Of a stretch of DNA of 64,000 nucleotides, positions 53,114 to 62,060 are shown in pieces (the stretch's first letter is position 1; every line of letters begins with the position of its first letter). The notes beneath the pieces were generated by a model. That model saw nothing but the letters and a program-made list of their open reading frames with translations, had not been told where the DNA came from and ran no database searches. Both the position numbers and the translations under genes were made by a program. The stretch lies in NCBI RefSeq assembly GCF_040110915.1, contig NZ_CP157793.1, positions 4,091,001 through 4,155,000 of the forward strand, in the 5' to 3' direction. Origin of the DNA: Stappia sp. GTDB taxonomy: Bacteria; Pseudomonadota; Alphaproteobacteria; Rhizobiales; Stappiaceae.

Positions 53114-54030
53114 CCTCGACGACGCTGTCTCCTCCCGCCCGCTCCCCCCTCGCCGGCCTGATGCAGGGCACCGCCGGGCCCGTGCTCGTGGTCGTCGCGG
53201 CCATCGTCGCGATCTGGTACGGCGCCGCCGTCCTTCTCAACACGCCGTTTCAGCAGGGCATCTACGAGCGCGCCGGCCAGACCGACGTGCCGCTGACGCG
53301 GCTGATCGCCGACACGCTGGCGCAGGACCGGCCCGTGCTGCCCGCCCCGCATCAGGTCGCCGTCGAGATCTGGGAGACGACGGCGGAAAAGAGCGTCACC
53401 TCGAAGCGCAGCCTCGTCTATCACAGCGGCATCACGCTGTCCTCGACCCTGCTCGGCTTCCTCTTCGGAACCGCGCTCGGGATCGTGCTCGCCATCGGCG
53501 TGGTGCATTCGCGCGTGCTCGACAAGAGCCTGATGCCCTGGGTGATCTCCTCGCAGACGATTCCCATCCTGGCGATCGCCCCGATGATCATCGTCGTTCT
53601 CAACGCGGTGGGGATCTCGGGCCTGCTGCCCAAGGCCTTCATCTCCACCTATCTCTCCTTCTTCCCCGTCACGGTGGGCATGGTGAAGGGGCTGCGCGCG
53701 CCCGAACTCATCCAGCTCGATCTGATGAAGACCTATTCCGCGAGCACCTCGCAAACCCTGTGGAAGCTGCGGCTTCCCTCCGCCATGCCCTATCTCTTCG
53801 CCTCCATGAAGATCGGCGTCGCGGCAAGCCTTGTCGGTGCCATCGTCGGCGAACTGCCGACGGGCGCCGTCGCGGGCCTGGGTGCCCGCCTGCTGGCCGG
53901 TTCCTACTACGGGCAGACGGTGCAGATCTGGTCGGCGCTGATCGTCGCCGCCGTGCTCGCCGCCGGCCTCGTCTCGCTGATCGGGGCGGCGGAAAAGCTT
54001 GTTCTCAAGCGCATGGGAATGGCCACATGA
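53110..54030 (+). CDS. ABC transporter permease 1 (NitT/TauT type)
   Basis: A 306-residue inner-membrane permease with about six TM segments. The coupling (EAA) loop is LWKLRLPSAMPYLFASMKIG. The N-terminal TM is followed by a 60-residue periplasmic insertion (about 45-100) not common in small permeases. ATG at 53110 overlaps the preceding stop (ATGA). Part of the pyrimidine-linked ABC operon. Confidence 0.9.
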   Translation: MTSTTLSPPARSPLAGLMQGTAGPVLVVVAAIVAIWYGAAVLLNTPFQQGIYERAGQTDVPLTRLIADTLAQDRPVLPAPHQVAVEIWETTAEKSVTSKRSLVYHSGITLSSTLLGFLFGTALGIVLAIGVVHSRVLDKSLMPWVISSQTIPILAIAPMIIVVLNAVGISGLLPKAFISTYLSFFPVTVGMVKGLRAPELIQLDLMKTYSASTSQTLWKLRLPSAMPYLFASMKIGVAASLVGAIVGELPTGAVAGLGARLLAGSYYGQTVQIWSALIVAAVLAAGLVSLIGAAEKLVLKRMGMAT

Positions 54031-55220
54031 GCGCGCCCGTGACCTCGTCTCCCGCCGCGTCGTCCGCCGCCGTCCCGTCGGGGGCCGCGCGCCTCGGTCC
54101 CGTTGCGCTGGTGCTGTCGACCGGGGCGCTTCTGCTCGTCGTCGTCGGCTTCCTGTTTCCCGTGATCGACGGCGAGGGGGTGCGGCGCGATTTCGTCGAT
54201 GTGCCGCTGGTGCTGCTCGGCGCGGTCGCGGCCCTGCTCGTGCTTGCCGCCTATCGGCTGAAGCGGCTGACCGGTGCGCTCGCCTGTCTTGCGCTGGGGG
54301 TCGTGTCCTATGGACTGGCCGCCGCGCTGATCGGGCTGATCGGCGGGCATCCGGGCGCGGCCGGCGGGGCGTTCTGGGCCTGTGTCGTCGTCGCCTGGGC
54401 GATGGCCTGGCTGTCGGTGGAGGAAATGGCGGCGCTCGAGCCGCGCGCGCCGGGGCTGCGCCGGGCGGTGGCCCTCGCCATCCCGCTCACCTTCGGCATC
54501 TGGCTCTTGATCCTGTGGCAGATCCTGGTCGTCGGTTTCGACGTGCCGAAGGTGCTGCTGCCGCCGCCGGCGATGATCTGGGACCGGATACTCGTGTCGC
54601 CGCATATCCTCTGGGCGGATTTCCAGCAGACTTTCCTCAAGGGCGTTCTGATCGGCTACGCCATCGGCTGCACCGCGGGCTTTCTGGTCGCCATCCTCGC
54701 CGACCGCGTGCCCTTCCTGCGGCGCGGGCTGCTGCCGGTGGGCAATCTCGTCTCCGCCCTGCCGATCATCGGCGTCGCGCCGATCATGGTCATGTGGTTC
54801 GGCTTCGACTGGCCGTCCAAGGCGGCGGTGGTCATCGTGATGACCTTCTTCCCGATGCTGGTGAACACGGTGACCGGGCTTGCCGCGGCGGATCGCATCC
54901 AGCACGACCTGATGCACACATATGCGGCAGACTATCGCCAGACCCTGCTCAAGATGCGGCTGCCGATGGCCATGCCCTTCGTCTTCAATGCCTTGAAAAT
55001 CAACTCGACCCTTGCCCTCATCGGGGCCATTGTTGCGGAATTCTTCGGCACGCCGATTGTCGGCATGGGCTTTCGCATCTCCACCGAGGTGGGGCGCATG
55101 AACGTCGACATGGTCTGGGCGTCGATCGCCGTTGCGGCGCTCGCCGGATCTCTTTTCTACGGCTTGGTGGCCCTCGTCGAACGCTGGGTCACCTTCTGGC
55201 ATCCGTCAGTCCGGGGATAA
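54027..55220 (+). CDS. ABC transporter permease 2 with extra N-terminal TM domain
   Basis: A 397-residue permease. The BPD_transp_1 part is the C-terminal 250 residues, with the EAA loop LLKMRLPMAMPFVFNALKIN and AEFFGTPIVGMGFRI. Before it lie about four additional TM segments (residues 20-135: VALVLSTGALLLVVVGFLF, LVLLGAVAALLVLAAY, LACLALGVVSYGLAAAL, AFWACVVVAWAMAWL) not found in typical 260-residue relatives. ATG at 54027 overlaps the previous stop. The N-terminal part may replace or bind an accessory subunit. Confidence 0.88.
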   Translation: MSAPVTSSPAASSAAVPSGAARLGPVALVLSTGALLLVVVGFLFPVIDGEGVRRDFVDVPLVLLGAVAALLVLAAYRLKRLTGALACLALGVVSYGLAAALIGLIGGHPGAAGGAFWACVVVAWAMAWLSVEEMAALEPRAPGLRRAVALAIPLTFGIWLLILWQILVVGFDVPKVLLPPPAMIWDRILVSPHILWADFQQTFLKGVLIGYAIGCTAGFLVAILADRVPFLRRGLLPVGNLVSALPIIGVAPIMVMWFGFDWPSKAAVVIVMTFFPMLVNTVTGLAAADRIQHDLMHTYAADYRQTLLKMRLPMAMPFVFNALKINSTLALIGAIVAEFFGTPIVGMGFRISTEVGRMNVDMVWASIAVAALAGSLFYGLVALVERWVTFWHPSVRG

Positions 55221-55254
55221 CGGGCGGCGGGGCCGAAACCAGAGGGAGTAGCAG

Positions 55255-56232
55255 ATGAAACGGACATTGCTTGCCGCGGCCGCGCTCGCCCTGGCCTTCG
55301 GGCCGGCACAGGCGGCCGACGAGGTCACCTTGCAGTTGAAGTGGGTCACCCAGGCCCAGTTCGGCGGCTATTACGTGGCCAAGGACAAGGGCTTCTACGA
55401 GGAGGAAGGCCTGGACGTCACGATCAAGCCGGGCGGCCCGGACATCGCGCCGCCGCAGGTGATCGCCGGCGGCGGGGCCGACGTGATCGTCGACTGGATG
55501 CCGTCGGCGCTGGCGAGCCGCGAACGCGGCGTGCCGCTGGTCAACATCGCCCAGCCCTTCGCCCGGTCGGGCATGATGCTGACCTGCCTGAAGGAGACGG
55601 GCATCACCAAGCCGGAGGACTTCCGCGGCCGGACGCTCGGCGTGTGGTTCTTCGGCAACGAGTATCCGTTCCTGTCCTGGATGAGCCAGCTCGGCATTCC
55701 CACCGACGGCAGCGACGACGGCGTGACGGTGCTCAAGCAGGGCTTCAACGTCGATCCCCTGCTGCAGAAGCAGGCCGACTGCATCTCAACCATGACCTAC
55801 AACGAATACTGGCAGGTCATCGACGCCGGCATTCCCGAGAGTGAGCTCGTCGTCTTCAAATACGAGGATCAGGGCGTGGCGACGCTGGAGGACGGTCTCT
55901 ACGTCCTTGAGGAGAACCTCGAGGACCCGGCCTTCGTCGACAAGATGGCCCGCTTTGTGCGCGCCTCGATGAAGGGCTGGGCCTATGCGCGGGAGAACCC
56001 GGACGAGGCGGCCGACATCGTGCTGGAAAACGACGCCACCGGCGCGCAGACCGAAAAGCACCAGCGCCGCATGATGCGCGAGATCAACAAGCTGACCGAA
56101 GGGGCCGACGGACGGCTCGACCCGGCGGACTATCAGCGCACCGTGATGACGCTCTTGAGCGGCGGCTCCGACCCGGTCATCACCAGGGAGCCGGAAGGCG
56201 CGACGACCACGGCCGTCACCGACAAGATGTAA
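55255..56232 (+). CDS. ABC transporter substrate-binding protein (NMT1/ThiY-like)
   Basis: A 325-residue periplasmic protein. Signal peptide at 1-20 (KRTLLAAAALALAFGPAQA). The mature start VTLQLKWVTQAQFGGYYVAK and DKGFYEEEGLDVTIKPGGPD are the NMT1/ThiY pattern, whose members bind pyrimidine-like ligands such as formylaminopyrimidine. That fits uptake of a pyrimidine or derivative here. ATG at 55255 behind GAGGGAG. Last gene of the ABC operon; no clear terminator follows before the AT-rich gap. Confidence 0.9.
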   Translation: MKRTLLAAAALALAFGPAQAADEVTLQLKWVTQAQFGGYYVAKDKGFYEEEGLDVTIKPGGPDIAPPQVIAGGGADVIVDWMPSALASRERGVPLVNIAQPFARSGMMLTCLKETGITKPEDFRGRTLGVWFFGNEYPFLSWMSQLGIPTDGSDDGVTVLKQGFNVDPLLQKQADCISTMTYNEYWQVIDAGIPESELVVFKYEDQGVATLEDGLYVLEENLEDPAFVDKMARFVRASMKGWAYARENPDEAADIVLENDATGAQTEKHQRRMMREINKLTEGADGRLDPADYQRTVMTLLSGGSDPVITREPEGATTTAVTDKM

Positions 56233-56454
56233 CCGCCGATCCGGCAAATCATGACGCGGGGGTGCGCAATCCACCCCTGCGTATTTCTTCGTAAATACAA
56301 CCCTTGATTAATTTTTCGACCGCAGGTTGGGTAGAAAAAAATCATTTCCTAGGAAACGGGCTGCCGTTTACTTCCTGTTATCGCGGTGCAGCGCAAGCGT
56401 ATCGTGAGGCGGCGGGCGGAAACCGGCGCATCCACGAAGCGACCAGGTGGCCCC
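56233..56454 (+). promoter_or_regulatory. AT-rich gap upstream of the chemoreceptor gene
   Basis: The stretch 56280-56350 is AT-rich (ATTTCTTCGTAAATAC, then TTGATTAATTTTTCG and TAGAAAAAAATC). It probably contains the promoter of the chemoreceptor. I could not fix -35/-10 hexamers or a flagellar sigma28 site. Confidence 0.4.
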
Positions 56455-58557
56455 ATGTTCAAGAATGCGTCGATCACGGTGAAGCTCGTCGTCACGAGCA
56501 GCCTTGTGCTGTTCCTGACACTTGTCTGCGGAATATCCATCATTGCATGGCAATCGTCCCGGATCGCCAAGGACATCGCCATCGGCGAGGCCCGCGCAGT
56601 CGGCGAGCGTGAGGCCCAGTCGATCCGCCGTCAGCTCGAAAAGGGCCTGACGACCACGCGGAGTCTGGCCGAGGCCTTCACGGTCCTGAAGGCCAAGGGC
56701 GTGACCGACCGCCAGGCCTGGACGGAAATCGTCGTGCAGAAGGTGCGCGGCGACAAGACGCTGTCGGGCGCCTGGGGCGTCGTCATCACCGACGAACTCG
56801 ACGGGCGCAACGCGGACTTCGCGAATGCCGACAGCTGGCACGACGCGACCGGGCAGTGGCGGCCCTATGTCTACCGCAATGCAGACGGCTCGCTTGGCCA
56901 CCGTCCCACGGGCGAGATCACCGATGCGCCCGACAAGGAATGGTTCAACCACACCTACCGCACCGGCGATCTTTTCGCGACCGAACCCTACACCTGGCCC
57001 GTCGGCGACGACATGGCGATCGGCGTGTCCATGTCCGCGCCCATCATGGATGGATCCAAGATCCTGGGTGCGGCCGGCATCGATGTCTTCGCCACCGGCT
57101 TTTCGGAAGAGCTTGCCAAGATCAAGCCGCTGGGCACGGGCATGATCATGCTTGTGTCGCAGGTCGGTACCTGGGTGGCGCATCCCGATACCTCGCTGAT
57201 CGGCAAGCCGTTCCGCGAGGCGTTCGTCGACGACGAGGCGGCCGGCGCCGATCAGGCGCTTGCGGCGATCGCGGACGGCCGGGCGCTGGACTACACCGGC
57301 TTCTCCCGCGCGCTCGGCGAGGACGTGATGCGCATGGTCATTCCGGTGGAGATCGGCGAGACCGGGCAGACATGGTCGGTGCTCGTCAGCGTGCCGCTGT
57401 CGAGCCTGAACGTGGCTTCCAACACCATCGTGATGTGGATCGTCGGCGTCGGCCTCGTGCTGCTCGTCGGCGTCGGCGCGGCGCTTTACATCGTCGGCCA
57501 GCGCATCATCCGCAAGCCGGTGGAGCGCACGCTCGACCACATCCAGGCGCTGATCGACGGCAATTACAGCGTCGACATCGACACCGCCGAGCGCTCCGAC
57601 GAGATCGGCCGCATCGGCAAGGCGCTCGAGGTCTTCCGCGAGAAGTCCGCGCAGGCGGAAAGCCTGTCGGCCCAGCAGGAGCAGGAGCAGAAGCGCCGCA
57701 TCGCCCGCGCCGAGGAGGTCGCCCGGCTGACCGGCGATTTCGACGCCTCCGCCGCGCAGCTTCTGGCATCGGTGGCCCATTCGGTCGAGAACCTGAACGC
57801 CGCCGCCGGCGAACTGACCGGCGCGGCGGAAAACACCAGCGCCCAGAGCACGGCCGTTGCGGCCGCCTCGGAAGAGGCCTCCTCCAACGTCGGCACCGTG
57901 GCGGCGGCGGCCGAGGAACTGTCGGCCTCCGTCTCCGAGATCTCGCGCCAGGTGCGCGCCTCCGCCGATATCGCGGAGAGCGCGGTGTCGCAGGCGGAGC
58001 AGACCAACACCAAGATCGAGGGCCTGTCGATCGCCGCAAGCCGCATCGGCGAGGTGGTGAAGCTCATCAACGACATCGCCGAACAGACCAACCTTCTGGC
58101 GCTCAACGCGACCATCGAGGCGGCGCGCGCCGGCGAGGCCGGCAAGGGGTTCGCCGTGGTCGCGGCGGAAGTGAAGGAACTCGCCACCCAGACCTCCAAG
58201 GCCACCGACGAGATCGTCGCCCAGATCCAGCAGGTGCAGACGGAAACCGACGGGGCCGTCGGCGCGATCCGCGAGATCTCCCGCACCATCGAGGAGATCA
58301 ACCGGATCTCCGGCGATATCGCGGCGAGCGTCGAGCAGCAGGGGGCCGCGACCAACGAGATCGCCATGAACGTCCAGGAGGCGACCGCCGGCACGCAGGA
58401 TGTGTCGCGCAACATCGCGGGCGTCTCCGAAGCGGCGCAGCTGACCGGCAGCGTGGCCCTGCGCATCCGTCAGGACGCCGAGACGCTGCAGAACGAGGAA
58501 AAGCGCCTGCGGCAGAACGTGGAAGCCTTCCTCTCAGGGATCCGCGAGGCGAGCTGA
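56455..58557 (+). CDS. Methyl-accepting chemotaxis protein with dCACHE-type sensor domain
   Basis: A 700-residue receptor. TM1 at about 11-32; a periplasmic dCACHE domain (about 35-315) with the signature WFNHTYRTGDLFATEPY and GAAGIDVF; TM2 at about 322-347; HAMP (about 348-402); a coiled signalling domain with the hairpin tip EQTNLLALNATIEAARAGEA. There is no C-terminal CheR-binding pentapeptide. dCACHE domains mostly bind amino acids, purines or related small molecules. ATG at 56455 is preceded by AGGTGG. Next to the pyrimidine operon, so pyrimidines are a possible ligand (inference). Confidence 0.93.
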   Translation: MFKNASITVKLVVTSSLVLFLTLVCGISIIAWQSSRIAKDIAIGEARAVGEREAQSIRRQLEKGLTTTRSLAEAFTVLKAKGVTDRQAWTEIVVQKVRGDKTLSGAWGVVITDELDGRNADFANADSWHDATGQWRPYVYRNADGSLGHRPTGEITDAPDKEWFNHTYRTGDLFATEPYTWPVGDDMAIGVSMSAPIMDGSKILGAAGIDVFATGFSEELAKIKPLGTGMIMLVSQVGTWVAHPDTSLIGKPFREAFVDDEAAGADQALAAIADGRALDYTGFSRALGEDVMRMVIPVEIGETGQTWSVLVSVPLSSLNVASNTIVMWIVGVGLVLLVGVGAALYIVGQRIIRKPVERTLDHIQALIDGNYSVDIDTAERSDEIGRIGKALEVFREKSAQAESLSAQQEQEQKRRIARAEEVARLTGDFDASAAQLLASVAHSVENLNAAAGELTGAAENTSAQSTAVAAASEEASSNVGTVAAAAEELSASVSEISRQVRASADIAESAVSQAEQTNTKIEGLSIAASRIGEVVKLINDIAEQTNLLALNATIEAARAGEAGKGFAVVAAEVKELATQTSKATDEIVAQIQQVQTETDGAVGAIREISRTIEEINRISGDIAASVEQQGAATNEIAMNVQEATAGTQDVSRNIAGVSEAAQLTGSVALRIRQDAETLQNEEKRLRQNVEAFLSGIREAS

Positions 58558-58598
58558 CCGAGCCGCCGTTGCTGCCGGGACCACCGGCTCCAAACAGG

Positions 58599-58628
58599 CG
58601 AAAGGCGCGCCCCGGGGCGCGCCTTTCG
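58599..58628 (+). terminator. Terminator of the chemoreceptor gene
   Basis: A perfect 15-bp inverted repeat (CGAAAGGCGCGCCCC at 58599-58613 and its complement at 58614-58628) follows the stop by 41 bp, then TCGTCGTTT. The symmetric stem could act for both strands between these convergent genes. Confidence 0.75.
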
Positions 58629-58670
58629 TCGTTTCGCGGCAGGGAAGACCGGACGCGCGCGCCTTTTCCC

Positions 58671-58705
58671 CCTTCATCCCCCTTCATCCCCCTTCATCCC
58701 CCTTC
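58671..58705. repeat. 10-bp tandem repeat over the tctA stop codon
   Basis: CCTTCATCCC is repeated three times perfectly (58671-58680, 58681-58690, 58691-58700) with a partial fourth copy. On the minus strand each unit contains TGA, and the copy at 58691 supplies the stop of tctA (58694-58696). Confidence 0.9.
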
Positions 58706-60232
58706 GCCGGCCGCCTCGCGACGGCGCGACAGCGCGCGGGCGATGAGCGGCGAGATCATCGGCACCACGAGCACCAGCACCGCGACCACCAGGATGGTCA
58801 GCGTCAGCGGGCGCTCCCACAGGAACGACCAACTGTCGTTGTTGATGATGAGCGCGCGGCGCAGGTTTTCCTCCATCATGCCGCCGAGGATGAACCCCAG
58901 CAGCATCGGCGCCATCGGCATGTCGAGCAATCTCAGCACAAGTGCGGCGACCGCGAAGATCACCATCAGCTGGATGTCGAAGGTGTTGAACGATACGAAA
59001 TAGACGCCGATCAGCGAAAAGAACAGGATCATCGGCACCAGCACCGTGTGCGGCAGGGCGAGCACGCGGGCGATATAGGGGATCAGCGGCAGGTTCAGGA
59101 TCAGCAGGATCACATTGCCGATGTACATCGAGATGATGACCGACCAGAACACCTCCGGATTTTCCTGAAAGAGGCGCGGTCCCGGCTGGATGCCGTAGGA
59201 AATCAGCGCCCCCAGCATGATCGCCGTGGTGCCCGAGCCGGGGATTCCCAGTGTCAGGAGCGGCACGAAGGAGCCCGACGAGGCGGCGTTGTTGGCCGTC
59301 TCGGGCGCGGCCAGCCCGCGCACCGAGCCATGGCCGAAGAGCTTGCCCTTCTTCGGACCGGCAAGCCGCTGTTCCATGCCGTAGGCGAGGAAGGAGGCGA
59401 TGGTCGCGCCGGCGCCCGGCAGCACCCCGACCAGAAAGCCGAGCACCGAGGAGCGGCCGACGACGGGCGCCATTTCCTTCACCTCCTCGCCGCTGAGCTT
59501 CATCGAGCCGAGGTTGGCGTTGGCCTCCTTCTCGCGCGCCGCCTCTTCCGCCGTGCGCGGTTTCAGCACCGACATCAACGCCTCGGAGAGCGCGAAGGTC
59601 GCCATTGCGAGCAACAGGAAGGAAATGCCGTCGATCAGGTCGATCATGCCGAAGGTGAAGCGCTGGATGCCCTGCGTCTCGTCCGTGCCGACGGTGGAAA
59701 GCATCAGCCCCAGCACGGTCATCAGCAGCGCCTTGATGACATTGCCGCGCCCGGCAAAGGCGGCGACGGCCGTCAGCCCCAGCACCATCAGCGCGAAATA
59801 GTCCGTCGACTGGAAGGCGAGCGATACCTTGGCCAGCGACGGCGCGGCGAACAGGAGGAAGATCGCCGCGATGGTGCCGCCGGAAAACGACGCATAGGCG
59901 GCGATCGCCAGCGCCTTGCCGGCGTGCCCCTGTTTCGCCATCGGATAGCCGTCGAAGGCGGTTGCGACCGTGCCGGCAATGCCCGGCGCGTTGATCAGGA
60001 TCGAGGAGGTCGACCCGCCGAACACCGCGCCGTAGTAGACGCCGGCCATCAGGATGAGCCCGGTGGCGGGATCGAAGCCGTAAGTGATGGGGATCATCAG
60101 CGCGATGGCCGAGATCGGCCCGAGACCCGGCAGCATGCCGATGAAGGTTCCGGCGAAACAGCCGATCACGACCATCAGGATGTTGATCGGGGAAATGGCC
60201 GTGTTGAGACCGATGAGAATGCCGTCGAGCAT
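58694..60232 (-). CDS. tctA: Tripartite tricarboxylate transporter permease TctA
   Basis: A 512-residue membrane protein with about 10-12 TM segments. Family motifs seen are GTFIGMLPGLGPISAIALMIP near the N-terminus, GLILMAGVYYGAVFGGS, and GVLPGAGATIASFLAYG and TLGIPGSGTTAIMLGALI in the second repeat. It is the ion-coupled channel for citrate-like carboxylates. ATG at 60232. Its stop lies in a 10-bp tandem repeat. Order tctC-tctB-tctA on the minus strand. Confidence 0.95.
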   Translation of the reverse strand: MLDGILIGLNTAISPINILMVVIGCFAGTFIGMLPGLGPISAIALMIPITYGFDPATGLILMAGVYYGAVFGGSTSSILINAPGIAGTVATAFDGYPMAKQGHAGKALAIAAYASFSGGTIAAIFLLFAAPSLAKVSLAFQSTDYFALMVLGLTAVAAFAGRGNVIKALLMTVLGLMLSTVGTDETQGIQRFTFGMIDLIDGISFLLLAMATFALSEALMSVLKPRTAEEAAREKEANANLGSMKLSGEEVKEMAPVVGRSSVLGFLVGVLPGAGATIASFLAYGMEQRLAGPKKGKLFGHGSVRGLAAPETANNAASSGSFVPLLTLGIPGSGTTAIMLGALISYGIQPGPRLFQENPEVFWSVIISMYIGNVILLILNLPLIPYIARVLALPHTVLVPMILFFSLIGVYFVSFNTFDIQLMVIFAVAALVLRLLDMPMAPMLLGFILGGMMEENLRRALIINNDSWSFLWERPLTLTILVVAVLVLVVPMISPLIARALSRRREAAGEGG

Positions 60233-60235
60233 GGC

Positions 60236-60748
60236 CTATCTCCCGAATCCGAGGATGTCCGGCAGCGGCGCGATATAGACGCCGAGGAACTGGGTCATCA
60301 GCGTCCAGAAGAAGACGACGACCGCGACCGAGGTGGCGACCACCATCCCCCACCGCCGTTCGCCGAGCACCGTCATGCCGCCGATGAGAAAGACCGAGGT
60401 GGCGAGCAGGAAACCGAAGGGGCGCACGGTGAGGCCGTAGATCACCATCAGGACGCAGAGCATCAGCACCTTGCCGAGCGGAAAGCCGTGGTCCGGCACG
60501 CGCCGCAGCAGGCGCGCCATGGTCTCCCGCCAGCGCGCGTCTGCCGCCCGGTCCGCCTCGCGCAGCGGCTTGAACAGCAGCGCGAGCGACAGGACGACGC
60601 CGAGCACGGTGAGCGCCTGGGGCAGGGTGCGGGCGGTGAAGGCCTGATTGGCCTGAAACGGCAGGAGCGGGATGTTGAAGATCATCGCCCCGTAGCCGAG
60701 CGAGAAGGCGAGCAGAAGAAGCGCGCCGATACGGTCGCGGGTCAGCAT
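60236..60748 (-). CDS. tctB: Tripartite tricarboxylate transporter small subunit TctB
   Basis: A 170-residue protein with four TM segments (about 8-28, 42-60, 88-108, 115-150). The pattern RDRIGALLLLAFSLGYGAMI, then ARTLPQALTVLGVVLSLALL, is typical of the TctB family. It separates from tctA by only 3 bp. Its exact role in the complex is not known. ATG at 60748. Confidence 0.9.
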   Translation of the reverse strand: MLTRDRIGALLLLAFSLGYGAMIFNIPLLPFQANQAFTARTLPQALTVLGVVLSLALLFKPLREADRAADARWRETMARLLRRVPDHGFPLGKVLMLCVLMVIYGLTVRPFGFLLATSVFLIGGMTVLGERRWGMVVATSVAVVVFFWTLMTQFLGVYIAPLPDILGFGR

Positions 60749-60841
60749 CGCGGATGGCCGATCCTTGAATTGCGAGGGAAAGGACGTGCGACGGTTCCGA
60801 GGGCACGGCGCCGCGGCCGCGCCCCCGGGACACTCCGGCGA

Positions 60842-61822
60842 TCACAGGAAGCCGAGTTCCTTCATCAGCCCGCCGATTTCACGCTCCTGCTTTTCCAGGA
60901 AGGCGGAGAAATCCTCGCCCGGGTTGAAGATGTTGACCCAGCCGTTGCGCGCACGCACGGTTTCCCACTCCGGGGTGTCGTACATCTTGGTGAAGGCGTC
61001 GATGTAGGCCTTCTGCTTCTCCGCCGACAGGCCCGGCGCGCCGAAGAAGCCGCGCCAGTTCACGAATTCCGCGCCGGCCGCGCCCGCCTCGATGCAGGTC
61101 GGCACATCGGTCGCCGCCGGCAGCCGCTCGGCCGAGGTCACGCAGAGGATGCGGACCTGGTCCTGCTTGGCCAGTTCGATCGCCTCGCCGAAGCCCGTCG
61201 ACAGTGCCTGGATCTCGCCCGACAGAAGGCCGGCCATGGCCTTGCCGCCCGCGTCGTAGGGCACGTACTTCACGTCGGTCGGATTGCCGCCGGCGCCCTT
61301 CATGATCATCGCGGCGACGAGGTGGTCCATGCCGCCGGCGACCGAGCCGCCGCCGAGCGAGACGCTGGTCGGATCCGCCTTGAAGGCGGCGGCCAGCGCG
61401 CCGAAGTCCTGGATGTCGCTGTCGGTGTGGACGACCAGCGCGGCATAGTCGCCGATGGTGCCGGCGATCGGCGTGAGATCGCGGAAGGACTGCGGAAACA
61501 CCTTCTGCAGGGAGCGGATGACGATCGGCGTGGAGTTCACCATCAGCGTGTCGTCCGCCTTGTCGGCGATCTCGATCAGATGCGCGATGGCCTTGCCGCC
61601 GCCGCCGCCGGACATGTTCTCGTAGGAGGCCTGGCCGACGATGCCGGCCTTGGTCAGCGCCTCGCCGGTGCCGCGCGCCGTGCCGTCCCAACCGCCGCCG
61701 GCGCCGCCGGGCACGAGGAAGTGAATGGACTCGATGTCGGCGGCCTGCGTACCCGCGCTGGCGACGGCGAGCCCGAAGGCGGCGGCGACGGCCACCAGGC
61801 CGCGTCGTGTGGTCTTGCTCAT
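60842..61822 (-). CDS. tctC: Tripartite tricarboxylate transporter substrate-binding protein TctC
   Basis: A 326-residue periplasmic receptor. Signal peptide at 1-25 (GLVAVAAAFGLAVASAGTQA). The mature protein starts IESIHFLVPGGAGGGWDGTA, the TctC ligand loop, and contains YVPYDAGGKAMAGLLSGEI, the second conserved loop. ATG at 61822 is well supported by GGAGG 8 nt upstream. First gene of the tct operon. Confidence 0.93.
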   Translation of the reverse strand: MSKTTRRGLVAVAAAFGLAVASAGTQAADIESIHFLVPGGAGGGWDGTARGTGEALTKAGIVGQASYENMSGGGGGKAIAHLIEIADKADDTLMVNSTPIVIRSLQKVFPQSFRDLTPIAGTIGDYAALVVHTDSDIQDFGALAAAFKADPTSVSLGGGSVAGGMDHLVAAMIMKGAGGNPTDVKYVPYDAGGKAMAGLLSGEIQALSTGFGEAIELAKQDQVRILCVTSAERLPAATDVPTCIEAGAAGAEFVNWRGFFGAPGLSAEKQKAYIDAFTKMYDTPEWETVRARNGWVNIFNPGEDFSAFLEKQEREIGGLMKELGFL

Positions 61823-62060
61823 TGATGTTCCTCCCGCCATCGCCCGCGGACCCCGTGGAGCGCCCGACCGGCGATGGTGTTCCTGGTTCTTGAAGGGGCC
61901 CCTCCTTGAAGGGCTGATCCGCCGTCCGCCCGGGTGCCTCCACACCCGCGCGTCCGCAGCGGCCGGCGCCGCGCGAACGACACCGGACGCTCACTCTGCC
62001 ACGCTTGTCTGACGTGAAGCTGTCGCTGCGTCGCAAAAGGCTTGCTGCGGCCGCGAAGGT
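61823..62060 (-). promoter_or_regulatory. tctCBA upstream region with CTTGAAGGG direct repeats
   Basis: The 238-bp gap holds CTTGAAGGG at 61889-61897 and 61905-61913, 16 bp apart, flanking the palindrome AGGGGCCCCT. OmpR-family regulators such as TctD bind direct repeats, so this is a candidate site. Nothing else is recognisable. Confidence 0.35.

Noticed and set aside
59048..61825. A 925-residue open frame on the plus strand opposite tctA-tctB-tctC
   Set aside because: It crosses three intact genes on the other strand and has the low-complexity RH/GE composition of antisense frames in GC-rich DNA.
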